A stretch of 64,000 nucleotides of DNA from Halorientalis sp. (GTDB taxonomy: Archaea; Halobacteriota; Halobacteria; Halobacteriales; Haloarculaceae): contig NZ_JAQCNH010000092.1 in assembly GCF_028275115.1 (NCBI RefSeq), positions 33,597 through 97,596 of the forward strand, read 5' to 3'. Within the stretch, counting starts at the first letter, position 1; the number at the start of each line of letters is the position of its first letter. Both the position numbers and the translations under genes were made by a program. Below the pieces are notes generated by a model. It made no database searches, had not been told where the DNA came from, and saw nothing but the letters and a program-made list of their open reading frames with translations. Shown here piece by piece: positions 43,801 through 53,284 of the stretch.

Positions 43801-44670
43801 ATGCTACGGCTGGCGGTCGCAACCGACGCGGAGACGTACAAACGGCTGCAGGACCCGCTCGAAAAGCGAGAGATCGCGGTCGAGTCCGTCCACACTGCGG
43901 AACGAACACTGCCGCTAACCGACGCCGAGGCCACCGCCGAGTTCGACGAGTTCGATGCCGGGTTCGTCTACCCGCCCCGCATCATGGAAGGCGGCGTCGC
44001 CGACGCTCTGCTCGGCGTTCCGTGGGTCAACGACCGCGAGGCCATCCTCACTTCCCGAAACAAGGCCGACGTAATCGCCCGTCTCGACCGGGCCGGCGTT
44101 CCGGTGCCAGAGACCGTCGCCGTCTCGGACCCGGTCGACCGGGCGGCCCTCGTGGCGGCCTTCGAGCGGTTCGAACCGCCAGTCGTCGTCAAGCCCAACT
44201 CCGCCACCCGCGGTGTCGGCGTCGCGAAGGCCGCCGACCTCGACTCGTTCCTGGGCATCGCCGACTACCTCGACCTGGTCCACGACTACCGCGCCACCGG
44301 CGACCAGTCGTTCCTGCTCCAGGAATATCTCCCCGACGCCCGGGACTTCCGGGTGATGCTCGTCGACGGCGAGTACGTCGGCGCGGTCGAGCGCCGGCTC
44401 CCCGACGACGCGCTGGCCGCGGGCCAGTGGAAACACAACGTCCACCGCGGAGCCGAGGCCACCGGTGTCGACCTCCCGGCCGAGTTGCGCGATCTGGCCG
44501 AGCGCGCCGCCGGGGCCCTCGACATTCCGTGGCTCGGCGTCGACCTGCTGGTCACCGACGACCGTGCCGTCGTCACAGAGACCAACGCCCGCCCGACCGT
44601 CGACAGCGCGATGAAGTACGAACCCGGCTTTTTCGACGAGCTGGTCGCGCTGATCCGTGAGACTGTCTGA
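43801..44670 (+). CDS. RimK-type ATP-grasp ligase
   Basis: 289 residues from ATG 43801. ATP-grasp marks: a substrate-binding N-terminal part, PVVVKPNSATRGVGVAKA (lysine and glycine loop), LQEYLPDARDFRVMLVDGEY, and metal ligands in VDLLVTD and ETNARPTVD. RimK-like enzymes join an amino acid or amine to a carboxylate (glutamate ligation, LysX, F420 CofF). Which acceptor applies here is unclear. Monocistronic. Confidence 0.82.
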   Translation: MLRLAVATDAETYKRLQDPLEKREIAVESVHTAERTLPLTDAEATAEFDEFDAGFVYPPRIMEGGVADALLGVPWVNDREAILTSRNKADVIARLDRAGVPVPETVAVSDPVDRAALVAAFERFEPPVVVKPNSATRGVGVAKAADLDSFLGIADYLDLVHDYRATGDQSFLLQEYLPDARDFRVMLVDGEYVGAVERRLPDDALAAGQWKHNVHRGAEATGVDLPAELRDLAERAAGALDIPWLGVDLLVTDDRAVVTETNARPTVDSAMKYEPGFFDELVALIRETV

Positions 44671-44731
44671 CGCGGGACGCACGGTCGTTCGACGCGACGG
44701 TATGACTCCGGACATGTTACTCCAAAGAAAT

Positions 44732-45133
44732 ATGACCAAAGTACGGGGAAACCAACCTGAGCCGCCCGTTTTTGGCACTCGGGCTCGTACTCGCCGGTGG
44801 TGTGGCGGCCGGAACCGTCCGGGACGGGAGCCCGTCGCTCCAGCGAGCCGAAACCCTCAGCTTTGGCTGGTTGCCGGTCGCGTTCACGCACGGCTACCGG
44901 CCGCTCCGGGAGTCGATGTACGGGCGGTCAAGGCGACTGCCCCGGGGTGAGGGTGAGCTCACGGTCGGGTGGTGAGCCTGTTGTTCACCATGCTGTTTGC
45001 TACGTTCTTCTACCTGCACGGGAGCCGCGGACCGCTGGTGCCGTTTGGCCTGTTCGCCATCGCGATTACGGCGCTCCGTCACCGGTTCTACAGGCTCGGT
45101 GACGACGAGAGCCGACGCGGTCAAATCTTCTAA
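44732..45133 (+). pseudogene. Small membrane protein gene with frameshifts
   Basis: ATG 44732 begins MTKVRGNQPE, but sense soon moves to another frame (RPFLALGLVLAGGVAAGTVR, QRAETLSFGWLPVAFTHGYR) and again near 44970 to SLLFTMLFATFFYLHGSRGP ... FGLFAIAITALRHRFYRLG, ending at TAA 45131. Repaired, it is a protein of about 125 residues with two membrane segments. No family recognised. Confidence 0.5.
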
Positions 45134-45136
45134 AAA

Positions 45137-45523
45137 TCAGATGTCGATATCTGCCGAATCGTCGGCGCGGTCGAACGTCACTTCGAGGACGCCGTTGTTG
45201 TAGGTGGCGCTGGCGGAGTGTTCGTCCACGGTCGCGGGCAGGCGGATACGCTCCTCGTAGTCACGCCGGTCGGAGGCGGCCGCGACGGTCAACACGTCGC
45301 CGTCGCACTTCAGGTCGATGGCGTCTTTCTCGACGCCGGGGAGGTCCGCGACGACCCGTAACCGCTCGTTTTCCTCGAACACGTCCAGATGGAGATCCGA
45401 GCCGAAACCGGTGGAGTCGCCCCGGTCGATGTGGACATCGTCGCCCATCATCTCGTTCATGACCCGCTCGATCTCGCGGAGAATGTCGTCGATAGGATCG
45501 TGGTCGTCACGGCCGTTATTCAT
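45137..45523 (-). CDS. hsp20: Hsp20 / small heat-shock protein
   Basis: 128 residues: a short N terminus with a Met-rich helix (REIERVMNEMMGDD), an alpha-crystallin domain (LHLDVFEENERLRVVADLPG, DEHSASATYNNGVLEVTFD) and a short C-terminal tail DSADIDI, whose last residues resemble the I-x-I clamp. A chaperone that holds unfolding proteins. The ATG follows taaaaac, and a purine/pyrimidine-rich stretch (accttttctgg) upstream suggests a leaderless promoter. Confidence 0.9.
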   Translation of the reverse strand: MNNGRDDHDPIDDILREIERVMNEMMGDDVHIDRGDSTGFGSDLHLDVFEENERLRVVADLPGVEKDAIDLKCDGDVLTVAAASDRRDYEERIRLPATVDEHSASATYNNGVLEVTFDRADDSADIDI

Positions 45524-45595
45524 GTTTTTACATAACGTATGGTCGCCAGAAAAGGTTTCTGTCCCTGTCAATCCTCGACTCCCGGGGACGCCGAC

Positions 45596-46621
45596 TCAGC
45601 GACCGAGCCCCATCCCGAGGGCCTCGTTGGTCCGCTCGATACTTTCGCGACGGTCGGCGGTCCCCAGTACGGCACGGATCGCGTCGACGTTCTCGGGCAC
45701 CACGTCGGATTCCTGGTGAATCGCCTGGAACAGGTAGAGTTCGCCGCCATCTTCGACGGTGATCGACTCGCCCCAGATCGCGTTCTCCCACACGTCACCG
45801 CGCGGCCGACCCGAGTCGAGGGCGAACTCCTTGAGCCTGCCCGAGCCGTCGATGCCCATGTGTTCGGGGACGACGAACAGGCGCGACTCCCCTTCGAGCA
45901 GTTCGCGGACGCCCTCGGTGTCGGCCTCCGTCCCGAGTTCGACGTTGACGCTGTGGGTGTGGGTTAGCGTCGCCGGGACCTTCATCCCGAGCGTGTCGAT
46001 GTCCAGGTCCGGGAAGATGGTGTTCACGTCCGGGCCGTGGTGGGAGGGGATCGTCACCGGGTCCGGCAGCGTATCGTTGATCGGGCCGCGCGAGGACTGG
46101 GCCGGGTCGCCGCCCCGGCGGACGAGCGTCGCACGCACCTTCTCGACGCCGTACTCTTCATCCAGCGCCGCGACGAGTCGCGAGAGCCCGGTCGTATTAC
46201 AGGAAACGACGCGCGTGTGACCGGCGCCTTCGGCCTCCGCGAAGTTGGCTCGGGCATTGAAACTCACGTCGACCAGATCGGCGTCCTCGCCACCCTGGTA
46301 GAGCGCGGGTGTGTCGTACTCCTCGTACATCGGCTTGTTCTCCGCGCCGATGCCCGAAGGCGTGGTGTCGACGACGATCTCGCTTTTCCGAACGAGTTCC
46401 TCGACCTCGCCAGCTATGTCGATGCCAGCCTCGTCGAACTGCTCGACCCGCTCGGGAACGGCGGCGTACAGCGGGAAGTTGTTGCTGACGGCCTGCTCGG
46501 CCTCGAAGTTCGGCCGCGTCTTGGCGACGCCGACGACGTCCATGTCCGACTGTGCGCGGACGGCGTCCGCGACCCGCTTCCCGATGGTCCCGTACCCGTT
46601 GATTCCGACCTCGACTGTCAT
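45596..46621 (-). CDS. gap: Type II glyceraldehyde-3-phosphate dehydrogenase (archaeal)
   Basis: 341 residues from ATG 46621 ([14 protein letters not shown]). N-terminal Rossmann motif, catalytic C141 in SCNTTGLSR, and late motifs [10 protein letters not shown] and [13 protein letters not shown] are those of the archaeal type II enzyme, which interconverts glyceraldehyde 3-phosphate and 1,3-bisphosphoglycerate, mainly in gluconeogenesis in haloarchaea. Neighbourhood with an HVO_0476-type protein and pcm fits what I remember of Haloferax. Confidence 0.94.
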   Translation of the reverse strand: MTVEVGINGYGTIGKRVADAVRAQSDMDVVGVAKTRPNFEAEQAVSNNFPLYAAVPERVEQFDEAGIDIAGEVEELVRKSEIVVDTTPSGIGAENKPMYEEYDTPALYQGGEDADLVDVSFNARANFAEAEGAGHTRVVSCNTTGLSRLVAALDEEYGVEKVRATLVRRGGDPAQSSRGPINDTLPDPVTIPSHHGPDVNTIFPDLDIDTLGMKVPATLTHTHSVNVELGTEADTEGVRELLEGESRLFVVPEHMGIDGSGRLKEFALDSGRPRGDVWENAIWGESITVEDGGELYLFQAIHQESDVVPENVDAIRAVLGTADRRESIERTNEALGMGLGR

Positions 46622-46751
46622 GTACGGGGATGCCGTGGCGACGGGGATAATCGTTTCGAGGTTCCGTGGTGTGAATTGACTCGGGAGCGAGTCACGGTTC
46701 GCCGGCAGTGGAGGCACAACGACTAATTCTGCGGGCCACTCAGAGACAGGT

Positions 46752-47708
46752 ATGACACACGATCGACTCCGGGGACCGGCCGAGACGGCCGTCCGGAAGT
46801 GCATGCGCCTCCAGCCGAACGAGTCGTGTCTGATCGTCACCGACCACGAGCGCCAACCCGTCGGTGAGGCTCTCTACGAGGTGGCAAACGAACGCACCGA
46901 CGACGCCAGCATCGTCCGCTATCCGCCGGGCGACCAGCACGGCGAGGAACCGCCTGCGGCCGCCGCCGCTGGCATGCGGGCCGCCGACGTGGTGTTGGCC
47001 CCGACGAAAAAGAGCATCACTCACACCAAGGCCCGCTCCGACGCCACCGAGGCCGGCGCCCGCGTCGCCACCCTCCCGGGAATCACCGAAGAGGTGTTCG
47101 TCACCGGGCTTGACGCCGACTACACCGAGATCAAGCGACACTGCGAGGACCTGCACGCCGAGGTCTCGGGGGCCGAGACCGTCCGCGTCCAGACCGAGCG
47201 CGGCACAGACATCGTGTTCCGCCCCGGCGACCGGGAGTGGCGAGAGGACACCGGTATCGTCCACGAACCGGAAGCGATGTCGAACCTCCCCGCTGGCGAG
47301 GTGTTCCTGAGTCCGGAAACGGCCAACGGCACCTTCGTCGTCGATGGGACGATGATGCCCCACGGCCTGCTCGAAGAGGGACACGTCCTCGAATTCGAGG
47401 TCGACGACGGGACCGTTACCGAGGTTTCCGATGACGGTGTCCGCGAGGAACTGGACGCTGCCGCCGAGGAAGTCGGCCAGGACGCATACAATCTCGCGGA
47501 ACTGGGCATCGGCACGAACGTCGGCGTCACCGAACTGGTCGGGTCCGTCCTCCTGGACGAGAAGGCCGCCGGCACCGTCCACATCGCCATCGGTGACGAC
47601 CACGCCATCGGCGGCGACGTGGAGGCCCCCATCCACCTGGACGGCATCGTTCGGGATCCGAAGGTGTACGTGGACGGTGACGAGATCAACCTGCCCTCGG
47701 GCGTCTGA
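46752..47708 (+). CDS. Aminopeptidase-like protein (M29-related)
   Basis: 318 residues. Key stretches: [16 protein letters not shown] near the N terminus, a central [19 protein letters not shown], and a C-terminal metal-binding area ([32 protein letters not shown]) that matches the E and H/D ligands of M29 thermophilic aminopeptidases. It probably removes N-terminal residues from peptides with Zn or Co. Divergent from gap, with 130 bp between. Confidence 0.82.
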   Translation: MTHDRLRGPAETAVRKCMRLQPNESCLIVTDHERQPVGEALYEVANERTDDASIVRYPPGDQHGEEPPAAAAAGMRAADVVLAPTKKSITHTKARSDATEAGARVATLPGITEEVFVTGLDADYTEIKRHCEDLHAEVSGAETVRVQTERGTDIVFRPGDREWREDTGIVHEPEAMSNLPAGEVFLSPETANGTFVVDGTMMPHGLLEEGHVLEFEVDDGTVTEVSDDGVREELDAAAEEVGQDAYNLAELGIGTNVGVTELVGSVLLDEKAAGTVHIAIGDDHAIGGDVEAPIHLDGIVRDPKVYVDGDEINLPSGV

Positions 47709-47809
47709 ATCGCGTTCGGCCCGCTCTCACACCCTGTCGGCCCGTGAACGGCCGGCACACGCCCTGCCGGTCAGCGAGCTTTTATGTACGCACTGAGTAC
47801 ATCTAAAAT

Positions 47810-48463
47810 ATGAGTACGGAAGCCGGGGACAGGGTCGCCATCGCCTGTCCGTCCTGTTCGCCCGAGTTCGAGACGATTCACGAGGTTCTGACGACCGGTG
47901 GCGGTGCGGCGACGCTGCGGTGTACCGAGTGTGAACACGTCCACAAAGAGAGTCTGCCGGAAGAAGAGACCGCGCAACTCGACGTGGTAATCTCCCAGGA
48001 CGGGGAGTCCTTCTCGGCACAGATCGAAGCGCCCGCCGACGCCGACCTCTCGACCGGCGAGGAGTTCGTCGCCGAGACCGACGCCGCGGTGATGACTGTC
48101 CGGATCACCAGCCTCGAAATCGACGACGGTCGGGTCGAGTCCGCGCCGGTCACCGACGTCGACACCGTCTGGACCCGCGCCGTGGGCAACGTTTCGGTCA
48201 ACGTGACCAAACACCCCAAAGACGGCCGCCGCGAGTCCACCGAGTCCGCCAAGGTGCAGGTGCCCGGCGACCACGACTTCGTCGTCGGTGAAACTGAGGA
48301 ACTGGGCGCCCTCGAGTTCACCGTCGAGGGGGTTCACGTCCGCGACGACGCCGAGGGGTACGAGTTCGACAAACTCGACTACGAGGGCGACACCGTCGCC
48401 GCCAAAGACGTCAAACGGCTGTACGTCCGCGACGAGACGTCGACTGCCTGGTCGGCGTGGTAG
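47810..48463 (+). CDS. HVO_0476 family zinc finger protein
   Basis: 217 residues. An N-terminal zinc ribbon is formed by C-x2-C pairs (IACPSCSPEF and LRCTECEHVH). A beta-rich domain follows (LDVVISQDGESFSAQIEAPA, VMTVRITSLEID, VNVTKHPKDGRRES) with a C-terminal strand pair ending TSTAWSAW. Haloarchaeal family with unknown role, possibly nucleic-acid binding. One base separates its stop from the ATG of pcm, so operon partner of that repair enzyme. Confidence 0.85.
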   Translation: MSTEAGDRVAIACPSCSPEFETIHEVLTTGGGAATLRCTECEHVHKESLPEEETAQLDVVISQDGESFSAQIEAPADADLSTGEEFVAETDAAVMTVRITSLEIDDGRVESAPVTDVDTVWTRAVGNVSVNVTKHPKDGRRESTESAKVQVPGDHDFVVGETEELGALEFTVEGVHVRDDAEGYEFDKLDYEGDTVAAKDVKRLYVRDETSTAWSAW

Positions 48464-48464
48464 C

Positions 48465-49091
48465 ATGGACTGGGCGGCCCGACGGGAGGCGATGGTCACC
48501 TCACTCGAATCGGCCGGCCGCGTCGACGACCCGGCCACGCTTGCGGCGCTCCGTGCCGTCCCGCGCCACGAGTTCGTCCCCGAACGCGGTCGCGATTCGG
48601 CGTACGCAGACACACCTCTTCCAATCGGTGACGGCCAGACTATCAGCGCGCCACACATGGTCGCGATTATGACCGACCTGCTCGACCTGTCACCAGGCGA
48701 TGCAGTCCTCGAAATCGGCACGGGTTGTGGCTACCACGCCGCCGTCACCGCCGAGCTTGTCGGCCCCGAGCGCGTTTTTTCTGTCGAGTACCACGACTCG
48801 CTGGCCGGGCAGGCACGCGACCGACTCGACCGACTGGGCTACGGCGGCGTGTCGGTCCGGGCTGGCGACGGGACGCGGGGCTGGCAGGAACACGCGCCAT
48901 ACGACCGGGCGTATCTCACCTGCGCCGCGCCTGACTTCCCCGATGCCGTCGTTGAGCAGGTTCGTCCGGGCGGTGTTCTGCTCGCACCGCTAGGCACGGC
49001 CCGGCAAACTCTCGTCCGCGCTCACAAGCGCGAAGACGGGTCCCTGAACCGAGGCGACCACGGTGGAGTGCGATTTGTCGAGATGCAGTAG
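48465..49091 (+). CDS. pcm: Protein-L-isoaspartate O-methyltransferase
   Basis: 208 residues. Motif I VLEIGTGCGYHAAV binds S-adenosylmethionine; pre-motif PRHEFVPE and TPLPIGDGQTISAPHMVA are diagnostic of Pcm. The enzyme methylates damaged isoaspartyl residues to start their repair. ATG 48465 begins just after the HVO_0476-type gene. Confidence 0.94.
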   Translation: MDWAARREAMVTSLESAGRVDDPATLAALRAVPRHEFVPERGRDSAYADTPLPIGDGQTISAPHMVAIMTDLLDLSPGDAVLEIGTGCGYHAAVTAELVGPERVFSVEYHDSLAGQARDRLDRLGYGGVSVRAGDGTRGWQEHAPYDRAYLTCAAPDFPDAVVEQVRPGGVLLAPLGTARQTLVRAHKREDGSLNRGDHGGVRFVEMQ

Positions 49092-49169
49092 CCCGATCCG
49101 CCGGCAGCGGGACCCGCCAACCGGCGGACAGCCGCGCAATTCAAGAGCCTCCGCCCGAATCTTCCGACA

Positions 49170-49934
49170 ATGGACCCTGCGGTACTGCGCGACGACATGG
49201 TCGACAGCCTCGAACACGAGAGCAAGGGCTGTGTCCACAGCGACGCGATCAGCGTCGCTATGCGGGACGTGCCCCGTCACGAGTTCGTCGCCGACGAGCG
49301 CGCTGCCTACGCCGACCGCCCGTTCGAGCGACTCGGCACGCGCGTCCTCTCGCCCAGCACTGCCGCGCGACTACTGGAGGCGCTCTCGCCGGACCCCGAC
49401 GACTCCGTGCTGGTGGTCGGGGCGGGCGTCGGCTACACGGCCGCTGTGATCGCCGAAGTCGTCGGTGACCGGTCGGTTCAGGCTATCGACATCACTCGCC
49501 GCGTCGTCTACGACGCCCGCGAGAATCTCGAAAGCGCCGGCTACGGTGGCGTCCTCGTCGACTGCCGGGACGGGGCCGACGGCCTCCCCGAGTACGCTCC
49601 TTACGACCGCATCCTGCTCGAGGCTGCCGCCGTCTCCCCGCCCCGGGCACTGGCCGACCAACTCGCCGAGGACGGTCGGCTCGTCATGCCACTTGGAGCC
49701 CACCAGCAGAGTCTCGCCATCGTCGAGGACGCCGAGGTCACCGACCGCCTCGGCAGCGTCGCGTTCAGCCCCATGCTCGTCGAGGGCGAACAGGCCGATA
49801 CGCCGGAACGCAACCGAACCCGCCGGGAAGACCGGGAGTACGAACGCCGGGATGCCCGCCGTCGCCGCGGCTGGGAACAGTCCTGGATCGACTGGGACGA
49901 GGCCGCCGACGCCGGTCGCTCCTACGAGGACTGA
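49170..49934 (+). CDS. Second Pcm-like methyltransferase with basic tail
   Basis: 254 residues, paralogous to the upstream pcm. SAM motif VLVVGAGVGYTAAV is good, but the substrate loop TISAPHMVA is replaced by RVLSPSTAARLLEAL, and a highly charged C-terminal extension (RRDARRRRGWEQSWIDWDEA) is added. It may act on another target or need a partner. Tail-to-tail overlap of 13 nt with the following gene. Confidence 0.85.
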   Translation: MDPAVLRDDMVDSLEHESKGCVHSDAISVAMRDVPRHEFVADERAAYADRPFERLGTRVLSPSTAARLLEALSPDPDDSVLVVGAGVGYTAAVIAEVVGDRSVQAIDITRRVVYDARENLESAGYGGVLVDCRDGADGLPEYAPYDRILLEAAAVSPPRALADQLAEDGRLVMPLGAHQQSLAIVEDAEVTDRLGSVAFSPMLVEGEQADTPERNRTRREDREYERRDARRRRGWEQSWIDWDEAADAGRSYED

Positions 49935-50374
49935 CCCGAGACGACTAGCAGTCTCGTGTTCTCCCGTTCGTCGGTGTAGCCTCCGCCCGCGGGCGGTTTC
50001 ACGTCCAGCGTGACCGTCCCTTCCTTCTGGTTCGGGCCGAGACTCGGCGCGAGCCGTAGGGTCGCCTTTCCGTCCGGGCCGGTCCTGGCCGGCCGAATCG
50101 TCGAGAGCGTGGCGGTGCCGCCCTTCGCGACGACGGTCGCGTTGGCCACCGGCTCGCCCTTCGGCGTGACGACGGTGACCGTAATCTCGTGGTTGCCCTC
50201 GGCCACCACTTCCGGCTGTGGGTTTACATCGAGTTCCGTAACCCCGAGTGTACTGAGGCCACCGATAGTATTCATCATGACGCTGAGGCTCGCGATACCC
50301 ACTACCAGCGCGATAACGAGTCGCACCGGTAGCCCTTCGATTGCCCGTTCGTCGCTGGTGAAGCGCTCGAACAT
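49922..50374 (-). CDS. Membrane-anchored protein with Ig-like/carboxypeptidase-regulatory fold (DUF7382-like)
   Basis: 150 residues. A membrane segment (LPVRLVIALVVGIASLSVMM) near residue 20 and an outside beta-domain (HEITVTVVTPKGEPVANATV ... TGPDGKATLRL ... VTLDVKPPAGGGY) of carboxypeptidase-regulatory type. Similar short proteins in haloarchaea look like pilin or surface components. Function unknown. Confidence 0.75.
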   Translation of the reverse strand: MFERFTSDERAIEGLPVRLVIALVVGIASLSVMMNTIGGLSTLGVTELDVNPQPEVVAEGNHEITVTVVTPKGEPVANATVVAKGGTATLSTIRPARTGPDGKATLRLAPSLGPNQKEGTVTLDVKPPAGGGYTDERENTRLLVVSGQSS

Positions 50375-50479
50375 GAGCCGAACTGGTCGCGGTTTGTGGG
50401 TTAAATGCTCGGCCGACAGGGACCGATGTCGCCGGTGGATTCGGCCCCGAGTTATTAGACTCCGTGGGCATGACCCTGT

Positions 50480-51447
50480 ATGCGCTTTCAGTTGACCGAG
50501 TCACAGCGGGCCCTGCGTGAGGAGGTCCGAGACGTTGTGGCGACCGAGACCGAACCCTCTACTGCCGACCTGGGCCGATTGGCGACGTATCCGGAGGAGC
50601 CCCTCGCTGAACTCGGTGACCGCGGCATCACCGGCCTGACCATACCCGAGGACCGCAGCGGACGCGGCGTGGGACCCCTCGAACTCGCCATCGTCATCGA
50701 GGAACTGCCGGCGGCACAGATGGCACTCGCGAGCACCGTAGCGCTCAACCTCGGCGTCGCGACCGCAGTCGAACGGTTCGGCTCCGACCGCCGAGCGCGG
50801 GGGTAACGGCTGGGTGCTGAACGGACACGAGCGGTGGGTGACGAACCGTCCGAACGCCGACGTGGTGCTGACCTACGCGAAGACCGGACTCGACGCGGAC
50901 GCTCTGCACGACAGCAGCGCGTTCCTCGTCCCCGCCGCCGAGTTCGCGGTGGACAACGAGTGGGAGACGTTGGGTGCCAACAGCGTGAACTCACCGCGGG
51001 TGACCCTGACTGAACGTGCGCGTGCCCGGCGCGGGCGGTCGGCATCGCCCGCGCTGCGCTCGAAGACACGGTGGCCTACACCGCCGAACGCGAACAGTTC
51101 GACCGCGCGATTGGGGAGTTCCAGGGCGTCCGCTGGCGACTCGGCGAGATGGCCGAACGGGTCGATACGAGCAGACTGCTCACGCTCCGGGCGGCGGATC
51201 GGGCCGACCGCGGACTGTCCGTCGACCGGACGTTTCCGATGACGAAAGTCAACGCCACCGAGGCGGCGGTGGAGAACGCCACCGAGGCGATGCAACTCCA
51301 CGCCGGGTCGGGTATACGCGCGAACACGACGCCGAGCGGTACCTCCGTGACGCCCGCCTCCTGACGATCGCCGGCGGGCCCGGCGAGGGCCACCGCGACG
51401 CGCTGGCCAACGCCGTCGTCGACCGTGAAACCGAAAATACCGAGTAG
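50480..51447 (+). pseudogene. Acyl-CoA dehydrogenase, several frameshifts and internal deletion
   Basis: Fragments in order: MRFQLTESQRALREEVRDVV ... LASTVALNLGVATAVERFG (to 50806); NGWVLNGHERWVTNRPNADV; RVPG; GIARAALEDTVAYTAEREQF ... DRAIGEFQGVRW; then VGYTREHDAERYLRDARLLT ending at 51447. These are the regular parts of acyl-CoA dehydrogenases, but four frame changes are needed and the segment between residues about 108 and 112 lacks some 35 residues present in intact relatives. Clearly inactive. Confidence 0.82.
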
Positions 51448-51470
51448 CCGCTCGGACTCGCTCGGAGTAG

Positions 51471-51887
51471 ATGAGCGACGGCACGGCCGCGGACACCGAT
51501 AGGCCGACACACGTGCTCACCCGTCTCGAACCGTTCGCCCTGATCGCGGTCGGCGGGTTCACCGGGGCCGTGCTCCGGCACACCGTGGCGCTGGTGCTCC
51601 CGGCCACGCTCCTGCCGTGGGGGACGCTGACCGCCAACGTCGCCGGGAGTTTCGCCCTCGGCATTCTGTTGTACGAGGCCCGCCTCGCGGACGCGCTGAG
51701 TCCCGAGACGCGGCTGGTACTGGGGACGGGGTTTCTCTCCTCGTTTACCACGTACAGCACCTTCGCCGTCGAGACCGCTCGCCTCGACCCGCAACTACTG
51801 GTCGCGAACGTCGCGGCCAACTACGTGTTCGGCTTTCTCGCCGTCCTTCTCGGGCGATTCGTCGCTCGGGTGATATGCCGATGGTGA
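51471..51887 (+). CDS. crcB: Fluoride channel CrcB/Fluc, subunit 1
   Basis: 138 residues, four membrane helices. Fluc marks: GGFTGAVLRH, LTANVAGSFALGIL (the N that lines the pore) and FLSSFTTYSTFAVE (Phe and Thr ladder). It lets fluoride leak out of the cell. The next gene encodes a second, different subunit; the stop overlaps that start by 13 nt, so a heterodimeric channel is likely. Confidence 0.92.
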   Translation: MSDGTAADTDRPTHVLTRLEPFALIAVGGFTGAVLRHTVALVLPATLLPWGTLTANVAGSFALGILLYEARLADALSPETRLVLGTGFLSSFTTYSTFAVETARLDPQLLVANVAANYVFGFLAVLLGRFVARVICRW

Positions 51888-52228
51888 GCCCGACGCTGCT
51901 CGTCGGAACCGGCGGCGTTCTCGGAGCACTGGCCCGGCATCTGCTCGGCGAGCGCATCGAGACGCGGACGGTCGACACGCTCGTGGTGAACATATTCGGG
52001 AGTTTCCTGTTGGGCCTGCTGGTCGCCGTGCCGGTCGGAGACTCGCTTCTCTCGCTGTTCGGGACGGGCTTCTGTGGCGCGTTCACCACCTTCTCGACAT
52101 TTAGTTTCGAGACGGTGCGGCAGTACGAGACCGGTGAGAAACGGCGGGCCGCGGCGACGGCGGCGCTGAGCCTCCTCGGCGCGCTAGCCGCAGTTGCACT
52201 CGGCTCTGTGGTCGCGGGCTTCCTCTGA
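51875..52228 (+). CDS. crcB: Fluoride channel CrcB/Fluc, subunit 2
   Basis: 117 residues, four membrane helices: GTGGVLGALARHLLG, LVVNIFGSFLLGLLVAV and FCGAFTTFSTFSFET. Same fold as subunit 1 but shorter. ATG 51875 is inside the last codons of subunit 1; ATG 51881 is also possible. In paired Fluc systems each subunit has the opposite membrane orientation, which would fit here. Confidence 0.92.
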   Translation: MPMVSPTLLVGTGGVLGALARHLLGERIETRTVDTLVVNIFGSFLLGLLVAVPVGDSLLSLFGTGFCGAFTTFSTFSFETVRQYETGEKRRAAATAALSLLGALAAVALGSVVAGFL

Positions 52229-52269
52229 GAGGCCAAAGCTATAGGTGCGCCCCGGTCCCGAACCTGAGT

Positions 52270-53247
52270 ATGCGACTCGCCAGTTTCGAGGTCGAGACGC
52301 CCGTTGGACCGGCCCGACGGGTCGGTGTCGAACGCGAGGGTGCGCTGCTCGACGTGAACGCCGGCTACGCGCACGTCCTCGCGGTGGACGGCGAGGCCGC
52401 GCCTGTCGACCTCGCCGAGACCATTGCGCCGCCAGCGATGATCGACTTCCTCCGGCGCGGGCGACGCGCCTTCGACGCCACAGCGGAAGTACTGGAACGG
52501 GTTCCTGACGCCGATGCCGACACCGGTCCCGGCGGCGCGCGCCTCCGGTACGACCCCGCTGAGGTCGACCTGCTGGCCCCGGTCCCGCGCCCCAACTCTC
52601 TGCGGGACTACATGGCCTTCGAGGAACACGTCGCCAACACGCTCGGTGATATTCCGGAGGTGTGGTACGAGAAACCGGTGTGCTACAAGGGGAATGCCGA
52701 CCAGGTTGTCGGCCACGGGGACGCGGTCGAGTGGCCGCCGTACTCGAACCTCTGGGACATCGAACTCGAGATCGGTGCGGTGATCGGACAGCGGGCCACC
52801 GGTATCGACCCCGACGAGGCCGAGGCGTACATCGCTGGCTACACCCTGTTCAACGACTTCTCGGCCCGTGACGAACAGGGTGAGGAGATGGACGCGCAAC
52901 TCGGCCCCGCCCGCGGGAAGGACTTCGCCAACGCCTTAGGCCCCTACTTGGTGACGCCCGACGAACTCGACCTCCCGAACGCCGACTTTTCGGTCGAAGT
53001 CACCGGCGCGGACGGCGAAAGCGCGGTCTGGTCGGAGGGCACCGTCGGCCAGATGGAACACTCCTGGGGCGAGATTCTGGCTCACACCTCCGAGGCCGAG
53101 ACGCTGTATCCAGGCGACGTACTCGGCAGCGGCACTGTGGGGACCGGCTGCGGCCTCGAAATCGGCGAGTTCCTCGACGATGGCGACACGGTCTCGATCT
53201 CTATCGACGGCCTGGGGACGCTGACCAACAGCGTCGTCGAACGCTGA
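52270..53247 (+). CDS. Fumarylacetoacetate hydrolase family protein
   Basis: 325 residues. The C-terminal FAH domain shows metal ligands in WDIELEIGAVIG and in NDFSARDEQG, and the loop PVCYKGNADQVVGHGD. Such enzymes cleave or decarboxylate acyl-pyruvate-type compounds in degradation of aromatics, or act as oxaloacetate decarboxylases. The N-terminal 100 residues are the usual lid domain. Substrate unknown. Confidence 0.9.
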   Translation: MRLASFEVETPVGPARRVGVEREGALLDVNAGYAHVLAVDGEAAPVDLAETIAPPAMIDFLRRGRRAFDATAEVLERVPDADADTGPGGARLRYDPAEVDLLAPVPRPNSLRDYMAFEEHVANTLGDIPEVWYEKPVCYKGNADQVVGHGDAVEWPPYSNLWDIELEIGAVIGQRATGIDPDEAEAYIAGYTLFNDFSARDEQGEEMDAQLGPARGKDFANALGPYLVTPDELDLPNADFSVEVTGADGESAVWSEGTVGQMEHSWGEILAHTSEAETLYPGDVLGSGTVGTGCGLEIGEFLDDGDTVSISIDGLGTLTNSVVER

Positions 53248-53284
53248 ACTGAGGATTCAAACACCTGGCAGCTAAATAGTACCC

